DNA of 64,000 bases from Leptasterias polaris (GCA_037783415.1 JAZGTN010000025.1:4340001-4404000); one strand, 5' to 3'; numbered from the stretch's first letter, positions 13,481 through 25,828 are shown. Made by a program: numbers and translations. The notes: generated by a model from the sequence alone, not told the origin.

Positions 13481-13560
13481 GCGCTTCGCCGCTCGCGCTG
13501 GTCTTTTTTCGTGCGTGATATCCGGGCCGGGGGTGCCGCGGTGCGCCTTGACTAAAGGCT

Positions 13561-14626
13561 AGCTTCCCGCCACATGTAACAACAATGACGACACTGAACT
13601 GCAGCTTGCATCAGTTTCAACGTTATGTGTACATAATGTTTTGTCAATCAAAGTGGGGGGGGGGGGGGGGGGGGGGGGGGTACGAGTGGGTAGTTGCTCT
13701 TCATTGTCCGGTTTTGACCATATATTAAGGTCAAAATGTTGTCATGTCTGTGTTCAGAAGTTTGAGCACGACTAACGTTCTACACCCTGATACAAAAATT
13801 ATGCTGAAATGATCAGTAGTTTTAAAGATATATATAAGATAGGATAATAAGAAATTTTCAACTTCCGATTTGAACCGGAAGTAAGTTCAAATGTTGGACG
13901 GGTTCTGTGTAGCGTTTGTCGAACTTTAAATGAGCTATCCGATGATGTGTAGATTATAAAAAACAAACAAATGGTTCATGAGTTATGCTTTTTACAAATA
14001 TTAAACTTTGATTTATTATAATTCGATGCCCGATGACGTCATCATGACGTAAATAGGTTTGTGTCGTCTTGATAGTGAGGTTCAACTATCTGTTGAGTTT
14101 CATTGTTCAATTCAATCTCAATCTTGAGTTATTCCGTAGATAAGCTCGAAAGTGTTTTTTTGAAGGAAAAAACGAAGGCGAACTTCGACCTAGGGTAACG
14201 ACCCGGAAGTTAAGGTCATGTGAATTTGGCGTTAACTTTTCAAATGTTGCCCGTGTCTTGATCTATCATATGTCCAAATATGAATACTGTAGTTGTAATA
14301 TTCAGAGACATACAGGCATTGGCATGAGGGCACTTTTCGAGCTAAAATGGCTTGTAACTTGACACCTGATGACGTAATCGTGACGTCACAACTTACTCGG
14401 CTTCTCCTAGTTATGTTCTAACTTCACATGAAGTTTCAAGTTGATCAAAGATTCGGAAGTATGCGTTTGCTTGCGGACAAAGCTCGCTGAGAAGAATAAG
14501 CAAAACAAAGAAGAAAAAAAAACAAAAAACCGAACAATAACAAAGAGTTGTTCGGTCTGTAAACCGAACACCTAAAAACAACCCGAACAATAACAAAGAG
14601 TTGTTCGGTCTGTAGACCGAACACCT
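13561..14626 (+). mobile_element. Hairpin-ended repeat, type C body with doubled right end
   Basis: A different body reaches the same right end. It contains a poly-G run (13655-13680), an ETS-like palindrome near 13862-13882, CRE-like sites near 14034-14052 and 14369-14387, and right-end hairpins ending at 14573 and 14626. The first hairpin has a shorter 8-bp stem. It corresponds to 33230-34363, where the G run is replaced by a GGGGGTGT repeat. Confidence 0.65.
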
Positions 14627-15262
14627 AACTAGAGATTTAGAGTTTGTAAAACAAACTCTAGGTGTTCGGGTTTTCGCTGGGCTCAGTGCTATTTTAATGC
14701 GTTAGCTATATCATTGAATCGCTGAAAAAATGTCGATAGCTTTTGAAATTTCAAGGAAAGTAAAGTGTAAATCTTCTTTGATTGTACATACGTTTACACA
14801 GGAAATTAATGCACCTCACAATATGAGTTTTAAAAATAATAATCTTTTGTTATAGCCAAATTTGAAAACTGATGACGTCATTATGACGTTAGATAAGTTC
14901 TTATCGAGACATTGGTATTATGTGCTTTGAAAAACGAAGGTGAACTTACAAAACGTATTGTCAACAAAAGAGTACATTATTTAATTTATTTGAAAGGACA
15001 GAGGGTCAATAGTGTCCTTTCATACAGAGCAACATTAATTTTTCGAATTTCCTTTCGTTTTGGTTGCATATCTTTAAACGAGCCTTTGAATTACTCAAAA
15101 GTACAACTATCATGTATGCCACTCACTGACGTTTATTTATTTTTCAATGGATATTGATTCTTTATTAATTAATAAATCCGACTATGTAAATCATGTTGAC
15201 ATTATTAAGTTACAATTCTTAGAAGTTTTAACAGGGTTTCAAATACTGTGATTTGGCTACTC
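14627..15262 (+). mobile_element. Type A element, 3'-truncated copy
   Basis: The left-end hairpin is complete (AGGTGTTCGG at 14660-14669). It is followed by type A sequence that lacks the TCCTTA repeats, then diverges near 15262 into sequence I cannot assign. Confidence 0.6.
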
Positions 15263-16315
15263 AACACAAGGGTAAAGAGGGGGAAACGATATCGAGTGTT
15301 ACTTACCAGTCAAAGACTTGTTGATTGCTAGCGTTGTGCAGAGCTACCGAGTAAAACTCCAGACGAGAAATCTTATGTAAGGTTTGAGGATTGAACTTGT
15401 TCAAATATCAGCGCAAAATGTGAGGCTTTTTTCTGGGACTATTAAGGAAACTGCCCAGCATGTGTATCCTCTAAGCTAGAAACGAACACTATGGCATGTT
15501 GATTTTAAGGGGTGGTGTTATACAGTTGTGATTCAAACCTTTTGTGCGGGTTTATGGTTCATGGGATTCAAAAATAACGTTTTCAATAGCTTAGGCAACT
15601 ATTCAATTGACTGTATGCCTAGGTTCACTCTTGCAAGGGTCAAGGTTTTCATTTTGCAACTATTTCTAAAGAAACTAAAGATTTCTAAAGTTGAACTGTG
15701 GTGCTGTTACTGTTTTGAGGTGTGTAACAAACTACACACTTAAAGCAAAAGTCTAAAAAAGCACACTATCAAAAGCCTTGCACTTGACAGCGGCGGATAC
15801 AGGGGGGGCGTGGGGGGCGCACGCCCCCCCCCCTTTTGCTTGAGAAAAAAAAAAGAGACACCATCAAGGAGAAAAGTGAGGGAGAGACAAAATTAATTAC
15901 TAAGGCCCTACCTAGTATTTTATTTCAAAAAAGCTACTAAAAATCCGTACCTCGTACACTTTGTTTCATTTGTGGACCACTATTATTTCACTGACAGACA
16001 TTGTCTCACGTGAATCTTGTGTACTGTGTGGAAAGCGTGTTTTTCTCACACACTGAACATGCCTGGCGCGGGGATCCGGGGGCGTGAAGATCATTCACCC
16101 ATATCGTGAGTCGACCATGCATGCCACCTCTGTGTGTGTACATTGTGCAAAGAAGTTTCTGGATGGAAAGTCAGCACTCGCGCGCGCTAAATACAATGTG
16201 ACTTTTACAATACGAACTTCCGGAAACTAGTGAAGACATAGCCCCATGAATAGGGATAATCTACTTCGTATCCTTGGCCCAGTGCATCCCTTTCTTCTGT
16301 GGCCGATTTAATTTT
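15263..16315. other. Mostly unassigned; possible transposon end near 15790
   Basis: No convincing exon is visible. Near 15790-15835 there is a G-run/C-run inverted repeat (GGGGGGGCGTGGGG facing CGCCCCCC) beginning CAGCGGCGGATACAGG. It resembles the ends of invertebrate hAT-like elements, but no second terminus was located. The rest looks like ordinary intergenic sequence. Confidence 0.4.
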
Positions 16316-17203
16316 TAATCCGGGTTATGAAACGTACCGATCGAATGCTACTGTACTTGTAGAAGGCCCTAATGCTGATTTTTTTTTTTTTAAACATCAC
16401 AGATCTTTTGGGAAAATTGTTTGCTTTTCGAGTCGCGAGTGTGATTTTCCCCCCACTTATTAACTTGCGGGAAAACCATTGTCAGGTTCCCTCAACAATC
16501 CACAACAGTTAGACGATCAACTGCTGATATTTAATGGGGACCAGACTGATTTAGTCAGCGCGCCGAGCGCAATCAAGGTTTTGTGAAATACGCGTAATGC
16601 TGTGCGCATCTTAAGCCCGTCTGGGAAAGATATAGACCTTTCTTTTGTTGATAAACCAAGTGCGCCGGTTGGCATGGACGGCCGAATGTTGGCAAAACAT
16701 TCAATCGTGTTAAAAAATGTTGTGACCAAATTCAACATTTTCTGTAAAGATTCATGAACGGAAATACCTTCCATGATTGGTTGATTTGTTTCCAACAAAT
16801 TCAACACTATTTTTGAATATTTTGTGTAACACTGCTACAATCTGTGATGTGGCAATCTGTTTTTGATTTGCAGTTATGGCTTTCCATAGTTTTTCAACCT
16901 GGGTTGGCAAAAACTCGGGCAGTGACGTTGCAAAAGAAAGGTCTATACTATGCTCAGCGCGTTATGTAAATCAGTCTGGTCCCCATAGATAGTTTAAATG
17001 TTGTGAAATTGTTAAGGGAACCCAACTAGGTTCTCGCGCAAGTTGTTAATACGCGTTATCAAAAAATTCACTCTCGCGACTAGAAAGGCAATCAATTTTC
17101 CCCAAAAATCTGTGATGTTTTTAAAAAAATGTTTAGCATTTGGGCTTTCTACAAGTAGGCCTACAGTAGCATTCGATCGGTAAGTTTCATAACCCGGATT
17201 AAA
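16316..17203. mobile_element. Foldback element with arms of about 290 bp
   Basis: Sequence at 16316-16600 recurs inverted at about 16920-17203. Outer landmarks are CCGGGTTATGAAAC near 16320 and GTTTCATAACCCGG near 17185. Inner landmarks are GGGGACCAGACTGATTTA near 16536 and TAAATCAGTCTGGTCCCC near 16968. The interior is about 300 bp. A minus-strand ORF of 96 codons (16517-16807) covers the interior but matches nothing I recognise. It is probably a non-autonomous DNA element with long terminal inverted repeats. I saw no clear target-site duplication; the right arm adjoins the minisatellite. Confidence 0.7.
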
Positions 17204-18370
17204 CAGGGAGTTCGATTTGAGGGTAGGGGAGATGGACTAGTAGTAATTTTGTTAGGGTGTGGCTGGTTGGACCTGGTATGAGCAAGTTGGGTAGATAACT
17301 GGGGTCAGGGACAGGGAGTTCGATTTGAGGGTAGGGGAGATGGGCTAGTAGTAATTTTGCTGGGGTGTGGCTGGTTGGACATGGGTATAAGCAAGTTGGG
17401 TAGATGACTGGGGCCAGGGACAGGGAGTTCGATTTGAGGGTAGGGGAGATGGACTAGTGGTAATTCTGCTAGGGTGTGGCTGGTTGGACCTGGTATGAGC
17501 AAGTTGGGTAGATGACTAGGGCCAGGGACAGGGAGTTCGATTTGAGGGTAGGGGAGATGGGCTAGTAGTAATTTTGCTAGGGTGTGGCTGGTTGGACCTG
17601 GTATGAGCAAGTTGGGTAGATGACCTGGGGCCAGGGACAGGGAGTTCGATGTGAGGGTAGGGGAGATGGACTATTAGTAATTTTGCTAGGGTGTGGCTGG
17701 TTGGACCTGGGTAGATAACTGGGGCCAGGGACAGGGAGTTCGATTTGAGGGTAGGGGAGATGGGCTAGTAGTAATTTTGCTAGGGTGTGGCTGGTTGGAC
17801 CTGGTATGAGCAAGTTGGGTAGATGACCTGGGGCCAGGGACAGGGAGTTCGATGTGAGGGTAGGGGAGATGGACTATTAGTAATTTTGCTAGGGTGTGGC
17901 TGGTTGGACCTGGGTAGATAACTGGGGCCAGGGACAGGGAGTTCGATTTGAGGGTAGGGGAGATGGACTAGTGGTAATTCTGCTAGGGTGTGGCTGGTTG
18001 GACCTGGTATGAGCAAGTTGGGTAGATGACTGGGGCCAGGGACAGGGAGTTCGATTTGAGGGTAGGGGAGATGGGCTAGTAGTAATTTTGCTAGGGTGTG
18101 GCTGGTTGGACCTGGTATGAGCAAGTTGGGTAGATGACCTGGGGCCAGGGACAGGGAGTTCGATGTGAGGGTAGGGGATATGGACTATTAGTAATTTTGC
18201 TAGGGTGTGGCTGGTTGGACATGGGTATAAGCAAGTTGAGTAGATGACTGGGGCCAGGGACTGGGGTTCGATTTGAGGGTAGGGGAGATGGACTAGTAGT
18301 AATTTTGCTAGGGTGTGGCTGGTTGGACTGGGTATGAGCAAGCTCGGTGTAATTCTTGGGCCAGGGACTG
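17204..18370 (+). repeat. Minisatellite, unit 108/109 bp with 94-bp variants
   Basis: The motif CAGGGAGTTCGATTTGAGGG recurs at intervals of about 108, 109, 108, 109, 94, 109, 94, 108, 109 and 109 bp, giving roughly ten units. The 94-bp units lack a short TATGAGCAAGTTGG segment. Two consecutive 109+94 pairs (about 17639-17842 and 17842-18044) are nearly the same, so there is a higher-order repeat of about 203 bp. Because 108 is a multiple of three, long proline-rich reading frames appear on the minus strand; I regard them as by-products. Confidence 0.9.
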
Positions 18371-18842
18371 GGATTTAGATTTGAAGGTATGGGACTAAAG
18401 AGTATAATTCACCGTGCTGGGAAGAATGGGATAGGTATAGGACTGGCCTGGTTTGGGGGGGTGGGGTCGATGCTTGATAGAAAACAAGTTTTGTTATGTT
18501 TGGTTTGGTAGAAGTTAATTGCATTTTATTGCAGGGTGGAATTTATTTTAAGGAACAGTTCCAAATGAATGGAAAGTACATGTTAGTGGAAAGTACCTTT
18601 TTGTTGGTGAAAATTGTGCTTAAAAACATTTGAGTGAAAATCTTGTAGCCCACCATGGCCAAGCAGTCTACCATCTACCAAACTCACAAAATCTACCAAA
18701 CTGCTTAATCACACAAAAATGTTGCTTACCAGAATAAGGTTACCATCTAAAATACCATTCCACATATATACAGTATGTGACAATCTTTGCTAAGCAGACA
18801 ATTATTAAGCACAATTTTTCGCATACAGCTCTATGAAATCTG
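18371..18842. other. Intergenic sequence with a degenerate hAT-like MITE
   Basis: About 18650-18842 is a diverged copy of the GGGCCCAATTTCATA family. It keeps the internal TTGCTTACCAGAATAAGGTTACC and the right-hand CAGCTCTATGAAAT, but its terminal GGGCCC is lost. The sequence before it (18371-18640) shows no assignable feature. Confidence 0.5.
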
Positions 18843-18995
18843 TCCCTGGTGATGGTAGAGTCATCAGAGAGTGGGTTCAAGTCCGGGTCACGACACTTGT
18901 GTCCTTGGCAAGACATTCAACAATAATTGCTCCACAACACCCAGGAGTGAATGGGTATCAGCGAGGGTAGAGGACTTGGTTGTGCACAATGTGAT
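18843..18995 (+). repeat. SINE fragment, tRNA-derived type
   Basis: It contains a B-box-like GGGTTCAAGTCCGGGTC followed by CACGACACTTGTGTCCTTGG and AAGACATTC. That is the same body as the SINE at 61480-61925. The A-box end is degraded. Confidence 0.55.
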
Positions 18996-19089
18996 TGCTG
19001 GTGCTGCATACTCCTAATGAGTTAAGATGGTTTCAGGAATCCCTACACCAGGCCAACAACATAAGGAAGTAACAATGTAAAGGTTATGT

Positions 19090-20049
19090 TTTACTTGCTG
19101 AGTGTATGATGCACCATAGAGGTAGAAGTAGTAATTAACTCATTATGTTATTAGTATAAATTCACGAGAGGCTTAGACTTGCCGTCCTCATGCTTTGCCT
19201 TTGTCTTGCATAATTATCCTAAACAAATGTCTTTTCTTTTAATATTCTAAATTTTACAAACCGTTCTGTTTGAAAATCAATGTCTAAAAATCAAACGGGG
19301 TATTTTAAAACATGCAACCGATAGCTCATAATACTTGACTTATTTTTAATGACATTTTCATCAGTGCATATGTTTTGAACAATCAATGATTCATGCACCG
19401 ATACTTCATGAGTATCCAACTCACTGTAAAAACTTTTCAGAATTGTAACTTAATAATGTCAACATGAATATCATGTCATGTGGTTTTTTAATATAAAAAA
19501 AATCGATATCCATTGACAAATAAATAAACTTCAGTGAATGGCATACATAATAGTTGTACGTGTGGGTCATTCAAACGCTCGTTTCAAGATCTGCTGCCAA
19601 GATGAAGGGGAAGGGGGAAATGTTCCTCTGCTGAATGACTATGAAATGACAATGGACCTTTTGCCCTTTCAAATAATTTAAATAATGTACTCCTTTGCTG
19701 ATTTTTGTTTTGTAAGTTCATCTTTGTTTTTCACTTGGCACATATTTAAATACCTATGTCTCGATAAAAACCTTTGTATCTTCATAATGATGTCATCAGT
19801 TTTCAAATCTGGCTGAACAAAAGTTTGTTATTTATAAAATTTCATATTTTGAGTAGCTTTTATTTCCTGTGTAAAGTAACGCATAAACGTAGAATATTTA
19901 CACTTTACTTTCTTTAAAATTTTAAAGCTATTAACATTGTTTTCAGCGACTCATTGATATAGCTAACGCTAACGCATTAAAACAGCATTAAGCCCAGGAG
20001 CGATACCCGAACACCTAGAGTTTGTTTTACAAACTCTAAATCTCTAGTT
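19090..20049 (-). mobile_element. Type A element, inverted, diverged
   Basis: On the minus strand it starts at 20049 with AACTAGAGATTTAGAG, a hairpin and AGGTGTTCGGG (20007-20016 read in reverse). It continues through type A sequence to about 19090, near the conserved GGTGCATCATAC-like segment. It is substantially diverged from the 1533 and 5403 copies, so it is older, yet the terminal hairpin stem is intact. Confidence 0.65.
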
Positions 20050-20480
20050 TTCATTTCATTTGTATAAATTGAGGAGCTTCATGAGTGGAGGAGCTCATGA
20101 GTGAGAGGGCATACATGGAGGTAGAACTCCCTCCATGGAGAGGGTAACAAAATAAAGTTTTGGGCCAGTCACAGACTAAAGCAGCATTCACAATTAGTGT
20201 TGAATTCCTTTAATTCAGTCTATGGTTGATTCTAAAATGGTCAGGTTTACTCTTTGCTCATATATTGAACTAGGCCTGCCTGGTTGTTACTTTTTTATGT
20301 AAATGACCCTCTCTTGTTTTATCGTGAGTCACGACACAAATGTATCATAAATGGAAATAAACTTGACAGTGATATTTGAATTTATTCATGTTGTTATTAA
20401 TTATCTAACAAAACGCAGAACCGCTCCAGTTCATTGACAGTACAATCACAAAGGATGAACTTCCTTCATTTACAAGGATA
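20050..20480. other. Short non-repeat interval
   Basis: It lies between two oppositely oriented hairpin-ended elements. It has short GAGGAGCTCATGAGTG-like duplications near 20070-20100. I see no exon, RNA gene or element end here. Confidence 0.4.
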
Positions 20481-21430
20481 ACTAGAGATTCAGAGTTTGT
20501 CATACCACAAACTCAAGGTGTTCGGTTCCGGTTTTCGGGAAATGGTGAGCCGTTTTTCAATACACGCGGTTGGTATCGTGAAGAGTTTCATTTATTTTTC
20601 TCAAATAAAATTGGACTACAGATTGCTTTGTACTCAAGATACGTAATAATTGGTCAACGTTTCAAAAATTTGTAAAAATTATTGTGATGACGTCATCATG
20701 TCGTCACTTTAGATTTACGTAGTTATTATCATTGTCTATCTATATGCCAAGTTTCAACTCAGTCAAACCTGTGGTTGTTAAGATGCAAGGCTTCAAATAG
20801 TAAACCTTTAAGGCAATACCACGTGACACATAATGACGTCATCAATCTGAAACTCCACACATTGTCTGCATGAAGGTCATTATATACCAATTTTGAAACG
20901 ATTGTCATAAAGTTCGCCACAGACATCTAGTGTATTTTGGTCTGTTTTTAACCTGCCGCTAGAGGGCGCTTTAAGATGTTATGACGTCACCGGTCCGATT
21001 TTTGTGAACCAGACCCTTGCTGGATTATAACATCGTTAAAAACAACTTGAAAAAATTCGCCACTTTTAAAGTAAAATGCACTTCCGGTTTCGACCGGAAG
21101 TAGAGGTCATGTCATGCACACAATAAAAAATGAAGACCTATTATTACCTCAATATAATCCCGCAAAAACCAACCGACGGTCTCTTCGTCTTCATTTGATA
21201 TGGATTTTCAAAGATTAAAAATGTTAATGTTTAAAACCTTGTTATTTGACACCTGATGACGCCATCATGACGTCACAACTACTTGATGGAGGTTTTATCA
21301 AGGTTCTAACATGTAATACAAACATGTAATAAAATGTAAGTCTCTTACGTTTATACCCTAGTTCACACGGGAAACATGTGCTGACTGCATTGACCTCTAC
21401 ATAGAACGTGTATTTATTGAACATCTGTCA
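20481..21430 (+). mobile_element. Hairpin-ended repeat, left end plus ETS/CRE body
   Basis: The left end is AACTAGAGATTCAG, stem GAGTTTGT paired with ACAAACTC, then AAGGTGTTCGGTTCC. The body carries CRE-like sites near 20686-20705, 20833-20845 and 20980-20990, an ETS-like palindrome near 21080-21102 and another CRE double site near 21256-21274. It then passes into sequence resembling the start of a type B body. No right-end hairpin was found. Confidence 0.65.
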
Positions 21431-22050
21431 CGTGCAACTTATGTTGACTTTATTTTGTTGTTCACACAGTACTTTATTGAATTATTCAAAATGATCTAAA
21501 AGTTGGATTCTCGTAAATACCGCTGTTGATCAGAGTCAAGTCATCTGCAGTGTGTGATTCATTTGTTCAATTGAATTTTTGTGCGAAGTGTGAAGTTGAG
21601 CTGAAACTAAATGTCCTTTGGCATTGATTGCCATTGTACCTGAAATTTAGTTTATACTTTGAAACAATGCATTTATTGACATTTACTTAAGCTCCATCAT
21701 AGGCATAGAAATTAACGATTGGTTTTGTTAATTTGTCCTTCGTGCGGTGTGTGATTTGAGATTCATCGGTACTTGTTGCGTGAAGGTGGAATTAGTTAAT
21801 TTAACTATCCATATGAATTAATTTGTGATGTAAAGTAATCTGCTCAGACAGTCAGCGAGTAGGCGCCGTGCCACGTTGCGTAATTATTTTCAATGGTGCA
21901 GTCCATTGACCCACCGCTTGTGCGCCATGCGTTCCTGCTGGATTTGTTGTGGGGTTTCAATGCACAATGTATTGATGAATTTGATCATTTCAGGACAGCA
22001 CCCTGCTTTTTCTTTGATTATTAAGGCATACCGTAAACACTAAGCAATTG
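21431..22050. other. Unassigned interval
   Basis: Its left part (to about 21540) resembles diverged type B sequence. The rest has no repeat end or exon that I can support. Confidence 0.35.
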
Positions 22051-22055
22051 CTGCT

Positions 22056-22225
22056 CGATATGGGGCAGAGGGAGGCCCCCCCTCTATTGTGTCTTCATTG
22101 TGTTCTGGGAATCTCAGGAATTCTTTTGAGAATTTTAGGGGGGGTGCTTCTGTATACAAGAGGGAAGAGTGTGTTAGGGTTAGGGTTAGGGTTAGTTTGG
22201 GGGGGCCTCCCTCTGCCCCATATCG
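22056..22225. mobile_element. Short inverted-repeat element with internal TTAGGG repeats
   Basis: A 27-bp inverted repeat (22056-22082 facing 22199-22225; it begins CGATATGGGGCAGAGGGAGG) encloses about 115 bp. Just inside the right arm is a run of three TTAGGG units plus TTAG (22174-22195), the canonical animal telomere repeat. The size and structure suggest a MITE. No convincing target-site duplication was seen. Confidence 0.65.
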
Positions 22226-22940
22226 GGCATGGTATAACACTAAGAGGAGGTTGGTCATCGTAGACACGCACGTTATGCACACGGGGTAGAGGAAGTGTCT
22301 GCTAGTGTGTGATGTGACAGCAACAAGCATTGTGTGTGATGTAATCACGCGACGACACACTGATCAAATACTGTTGTTTTAGATGAACATCCTTTTCGTG
22401 GTCACGGAATCGGGGGTGGGGGGCAGGGGTTGGTGGGCTAATGCCGTTGTTGGATAATTTAGTGGTACACTGGGGGGGGGGGGCAGGGGGCACGTGCCCC
22501 CCGGGTAAAAACAAAATTGGGGAAATAAAATAAAAAAATAAAAAAGAGGGGAAGAGAAGCGAGAGGAAAGGTGAGAAACATCATTCTAAAATAATAGTAT
22601 TTGTAGTTTTTGTTCTTCTTATTTTAGTTTATTTTTAGTTTTTTCTATTCACTGCCTGTCAAATTAGCCCAAAGGCTGCCGACAATAGGCCTTTTACTTA
22701 AAACAAAAACGCTTGCCGACGATGTACAGCGGAGATTCAGTTTATTGTCTACAAGAGGGAGGAGCATCACTGAAAGATGGCAATACAGACTCAAGAGATT
22801 TGTGGGATTAAAATTTTCCAGGAGTCCCGCGTTGATGTAACAGGAAATTTTCCAGTAAAACTAGAAGATTGATATGGATCAGAAGTGCTTAGAAAGTATT
22901 TCTTTTCCTCTGTATTTAGGCACACGGAGGCTTGATGATA
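22226..22940. other. Low-complexity and transposon-like interval
   Basis: A G-run/C-run inverted motif (CACTGGGGGG to CCCCCCGGG, about 22469-22505) resembles the one near 15800 and may be an element end. No exon is evident. Confidence 0.35.
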
Positions 22941-22959
22941 TTTTGACCCCAAAAGCTCA

Positions 22960-23120
22960 GAGCTCCAGAGGGCTTCGCCCCATGGACCCCCACCGGGGCT
23001 TCGCCCCTGGACCCCACCAGGGGCCACCCCACCCCTAAAATTTATACGAGTCACAAATACAAAATCCTGGGTGCGCCGTTGTGACCCCCGGTAAAAAAAT
23101 CCTGGATCCCCGGCCACTAC
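22960..23120. mobile_element. Probable DNA-transposon end, GC-rich
   Basis: It contains repeated GGGCTTCGCCCC and CTGGACCCC motifs, then CAAAATCCTGGGTGCGCC and a second AAAATCCTGGATCCCC. These are typical of hAT-like element termini in invertebrates. The opposite terminus was not identified. Confidence 0.4.
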
Positions 23121-24790
23121 CCCCGCTTGTTACACCAGGGAGGTGTTGATGGGGGCTGGAGTAAGGGATGCAGGTAGGATGTGGTGTGGCCTTTTGTTGT
23201 ATGGGGCGGGGATGAGATTGAGAAGAGATATAGCATAGTTGGTTCAAACAATTTAAGGACCGGGACGCATAATGTGCCCCTACCATATTTTCCCCGTAAC
23301 TCTTTAAAGCTGCATTCGATCACCACTAAACTTCTCGACTTATTATATACCGTGCAAGTCTTTTGGGACCACTTGTCCCATGCACATTGTTTCAACGCGT
23401 GAAGGAAAGAAACTCGCGCACTTTAACGGGTCCCAATGTTTAAAATACGCGCGAGAGACTTACACTTGTTGGGCCAGCTGTTACCATGGTAACCGATTGA
23501 TTGTCCTTTTCACTCACATTAATGTCAACACCCAAAGTGAAAATAAAACCCCAGTTTTTGCAGTGTACACAGACGTGTTTTCCAAATGTTCCCATTACTT
23601 TTCACCAGCTGTTTTAATTTAGACATGTCCACACCGAACATTTAGTTTTTGTTTCAAAAAAACTGTTGTCTTTTTTCGTATACAAATTGTCAATTGGTTC
23701 CTTGCGAAGTCTGGCTTCGCAAAAGTGAAAGAATTTTTACCCATGGCAAGCTAAAATTTCTTCTTTTTAATGGGTTCCAACAGGAACATGTATCACTTAA
23801 CTTTAATTACTATCAAACAAATGACAAGAACATCTTTAATGGTAAACAATGTTTCTGGTGTGTATACAAACTTTTTAAACCTTACGCATTTAATTTCAAA
23901 TTTCAGTTTTATTTCTACACAGAAGTCATAAACATAATTTACATATCCATAATGAGGCAGGACAGGAAAAAGTCTGGTACCTTTTCACGTGTGAATTACA
24001 GTGCATATAATTCTTAACTGCATATGCAGGTAACCTGCCTAATTAGATGGCATTGCGTGATAAAAAAAACCCATCCAACCCCCTACAAGATTTGTCACAT
24101 AGTAAACCTCTGTAGAGTCATAGATTGGTAAATACTCCAAAAATTAATGACAGTAAAAACTTTTTGGGGTGAGAAGCACTGCCGCTGTTGATAGTTAAAC
24201 CATAACGGATTCCCTTTGAAATAATATGGTTTGGATAATAATTGTTCACCCAAAAACATTTGAATCTGAGAAATGATTTCATGCATGAATTGTTTCTCAG
24301 ATTTCTGAAGGCTAATGTCCGTTCGCAAATGTTGCGGCCAGAGATTCGGTTGGTACCCGCTGTCACCTTTCTTAATGTGGATGGATTCGACGTTCTTGTG
24401 AAAATACAGAGAGTTTTGTAATATTTTCTCAGCAAGTACACACTGTATTCAGCTGAAACTTTCACATGTGACTTGTACGTATCTTTCCTGATAATGTTGC
24501 CTGTAAGTCAGCATTACGTTGACGAAAACCAATCTTTGACCTAACTTTTAAAAGTGTCTTACAACAAAGTTTCCAGGGAACATTTCTGGTTCTGCATGTA
24601 GCTGGAATTCATCACAGTGATGTAGAAACCACCATACAAACCTCATAACACCTAAAACAAAATGGCACAGCCAAATGTAACAGCGAGGCTTGAGCTCTAG
24701 ACAGACACTGCACACTAGACATCACACCATTTGACACTGTGTTGAACCATGGAGGAAGGACTCCATGGTTGAACACTGCCCAAACAAGAA
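23121..24790. other. Unassigned interval
   Basis: It is AT-rich. The few open frames, including one of 122 codons at 23649-24017, have biased composition and no recognisable domain or splice context. I see no supported gene. Confidence 0.4.
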
Positions 24791-24796
24791 CTTATT

Positions 24797-24991
24797 CACC
24801 TAGTGGCATGTTAACACAGATCTCACAAAAGATTGCACACAGGCGGGACAATGACATAAAGAACTGCCGGCAAGCCAACTGGTTCTGTGGGAACCAACTC
24901 ATGGGGTGAGGGTGAGGGGCAGACAGAGTACGAGCTATGTCGGTGTCCTCAGGTGTGATGCTGGTACTGAGACCATGACAGAGCTGGCTTC
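24797..24991 (-). CDS. Candidate unassigned exon
   Basis: On the minus strand a strong acceptor (pyrimidine tract ending TTCTCTATGCAG) is followed by about 64 open codons, including LACRQFFMSLSRLCAIFCE. They end at a plausible donor (CTAG then GTGAATAAG). The composition is protein-like and the opposite strand is full of stops. I cannot assign a family, and no partner exon was found. It may be a single internal exon of a gene whose other exons I missed, a retained transposon fragment, or chance. Confidence 0.3.
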
Positions 24992-25055
24992 CTGCATAGA
25001 GAATAGAGAAGATTGGAGTCGCCGTAGGATGTTGTTCCTCCACTACGGGCGACAT

Positions 25056-25828
25056 AAATAATAATCTCTAATCCAGTGATTGTTTCGAGCTACAAGACCT
25101 ATGAACAAGAGGAGGTTTTTTTATACTCAAGCCCGCGGTCTACCAAATAGTTTAAGACACTGTTAAGTACTTCTATTATAATAAACCCGTACAAAACCTT
25201 TCAACATAACGTGACACTCCCAAGTCAAAACCCGGGACTTTCTGCCAAAACTCAAAACTGGGTTTGTTTATTTACTCTTCAAATAGATGAAATGAAGAGC
25301 TTTTAAATACTACTTAATTAGGCCTAAAGGTAAGTATTTCATAACATGAAATGATGGAGACATCACATTGACGTCATGGCTGGTGTTTCGGTTGCTTCAC
25401 TCACAGTTTCATTTCATATTTCCAATAACTCCCCGATTTCGGCGTGTCACATAAAATCTACTTTCCTTTTTCACTTCTTCAGAGCTATCACTAAGCACAG
25501 CAATCGATACTAATAAACTTTTCATTCATAATAATTTCAGCTAGAAACAAAATCTATAATCACCTTCGTTAAGAGATCAGAATGAGACGACTTGTCTCGA
25601 ACTATAATACACGTCTTTATGTGTTTTTAAAATTGTATTATATATATATATATACACACAAGTGGGATAACTCACTTCAAGTTAAAATAAAATAAATTAC
25701 CGATGTAAAATATAGTTTTTTCTAGTTGTTACTTAGTTTGGAAATCTGGGTTCGACTTGTAAGTTGTTAGACTTGTTTTTGGCTAGATTGCTGCATCTGA
25801 CTATTGTTTCAACTTAAAGCACAAACAT
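25056..25828. other. Unassigned interval with a (TA)n tract
   Basis: It includes a short TA microsatellite near 25638-25654. No exon or element end is supported. Confidence 0.4.

Noticed and set aside
17305..18341. Long proline-rich minus-strand reading frames
   Set aside because: They are a by-product of the 108-bp (frame-preserving) minisatellite unit, shift frame at the 109- and 94-bp units and have no start or splice context.
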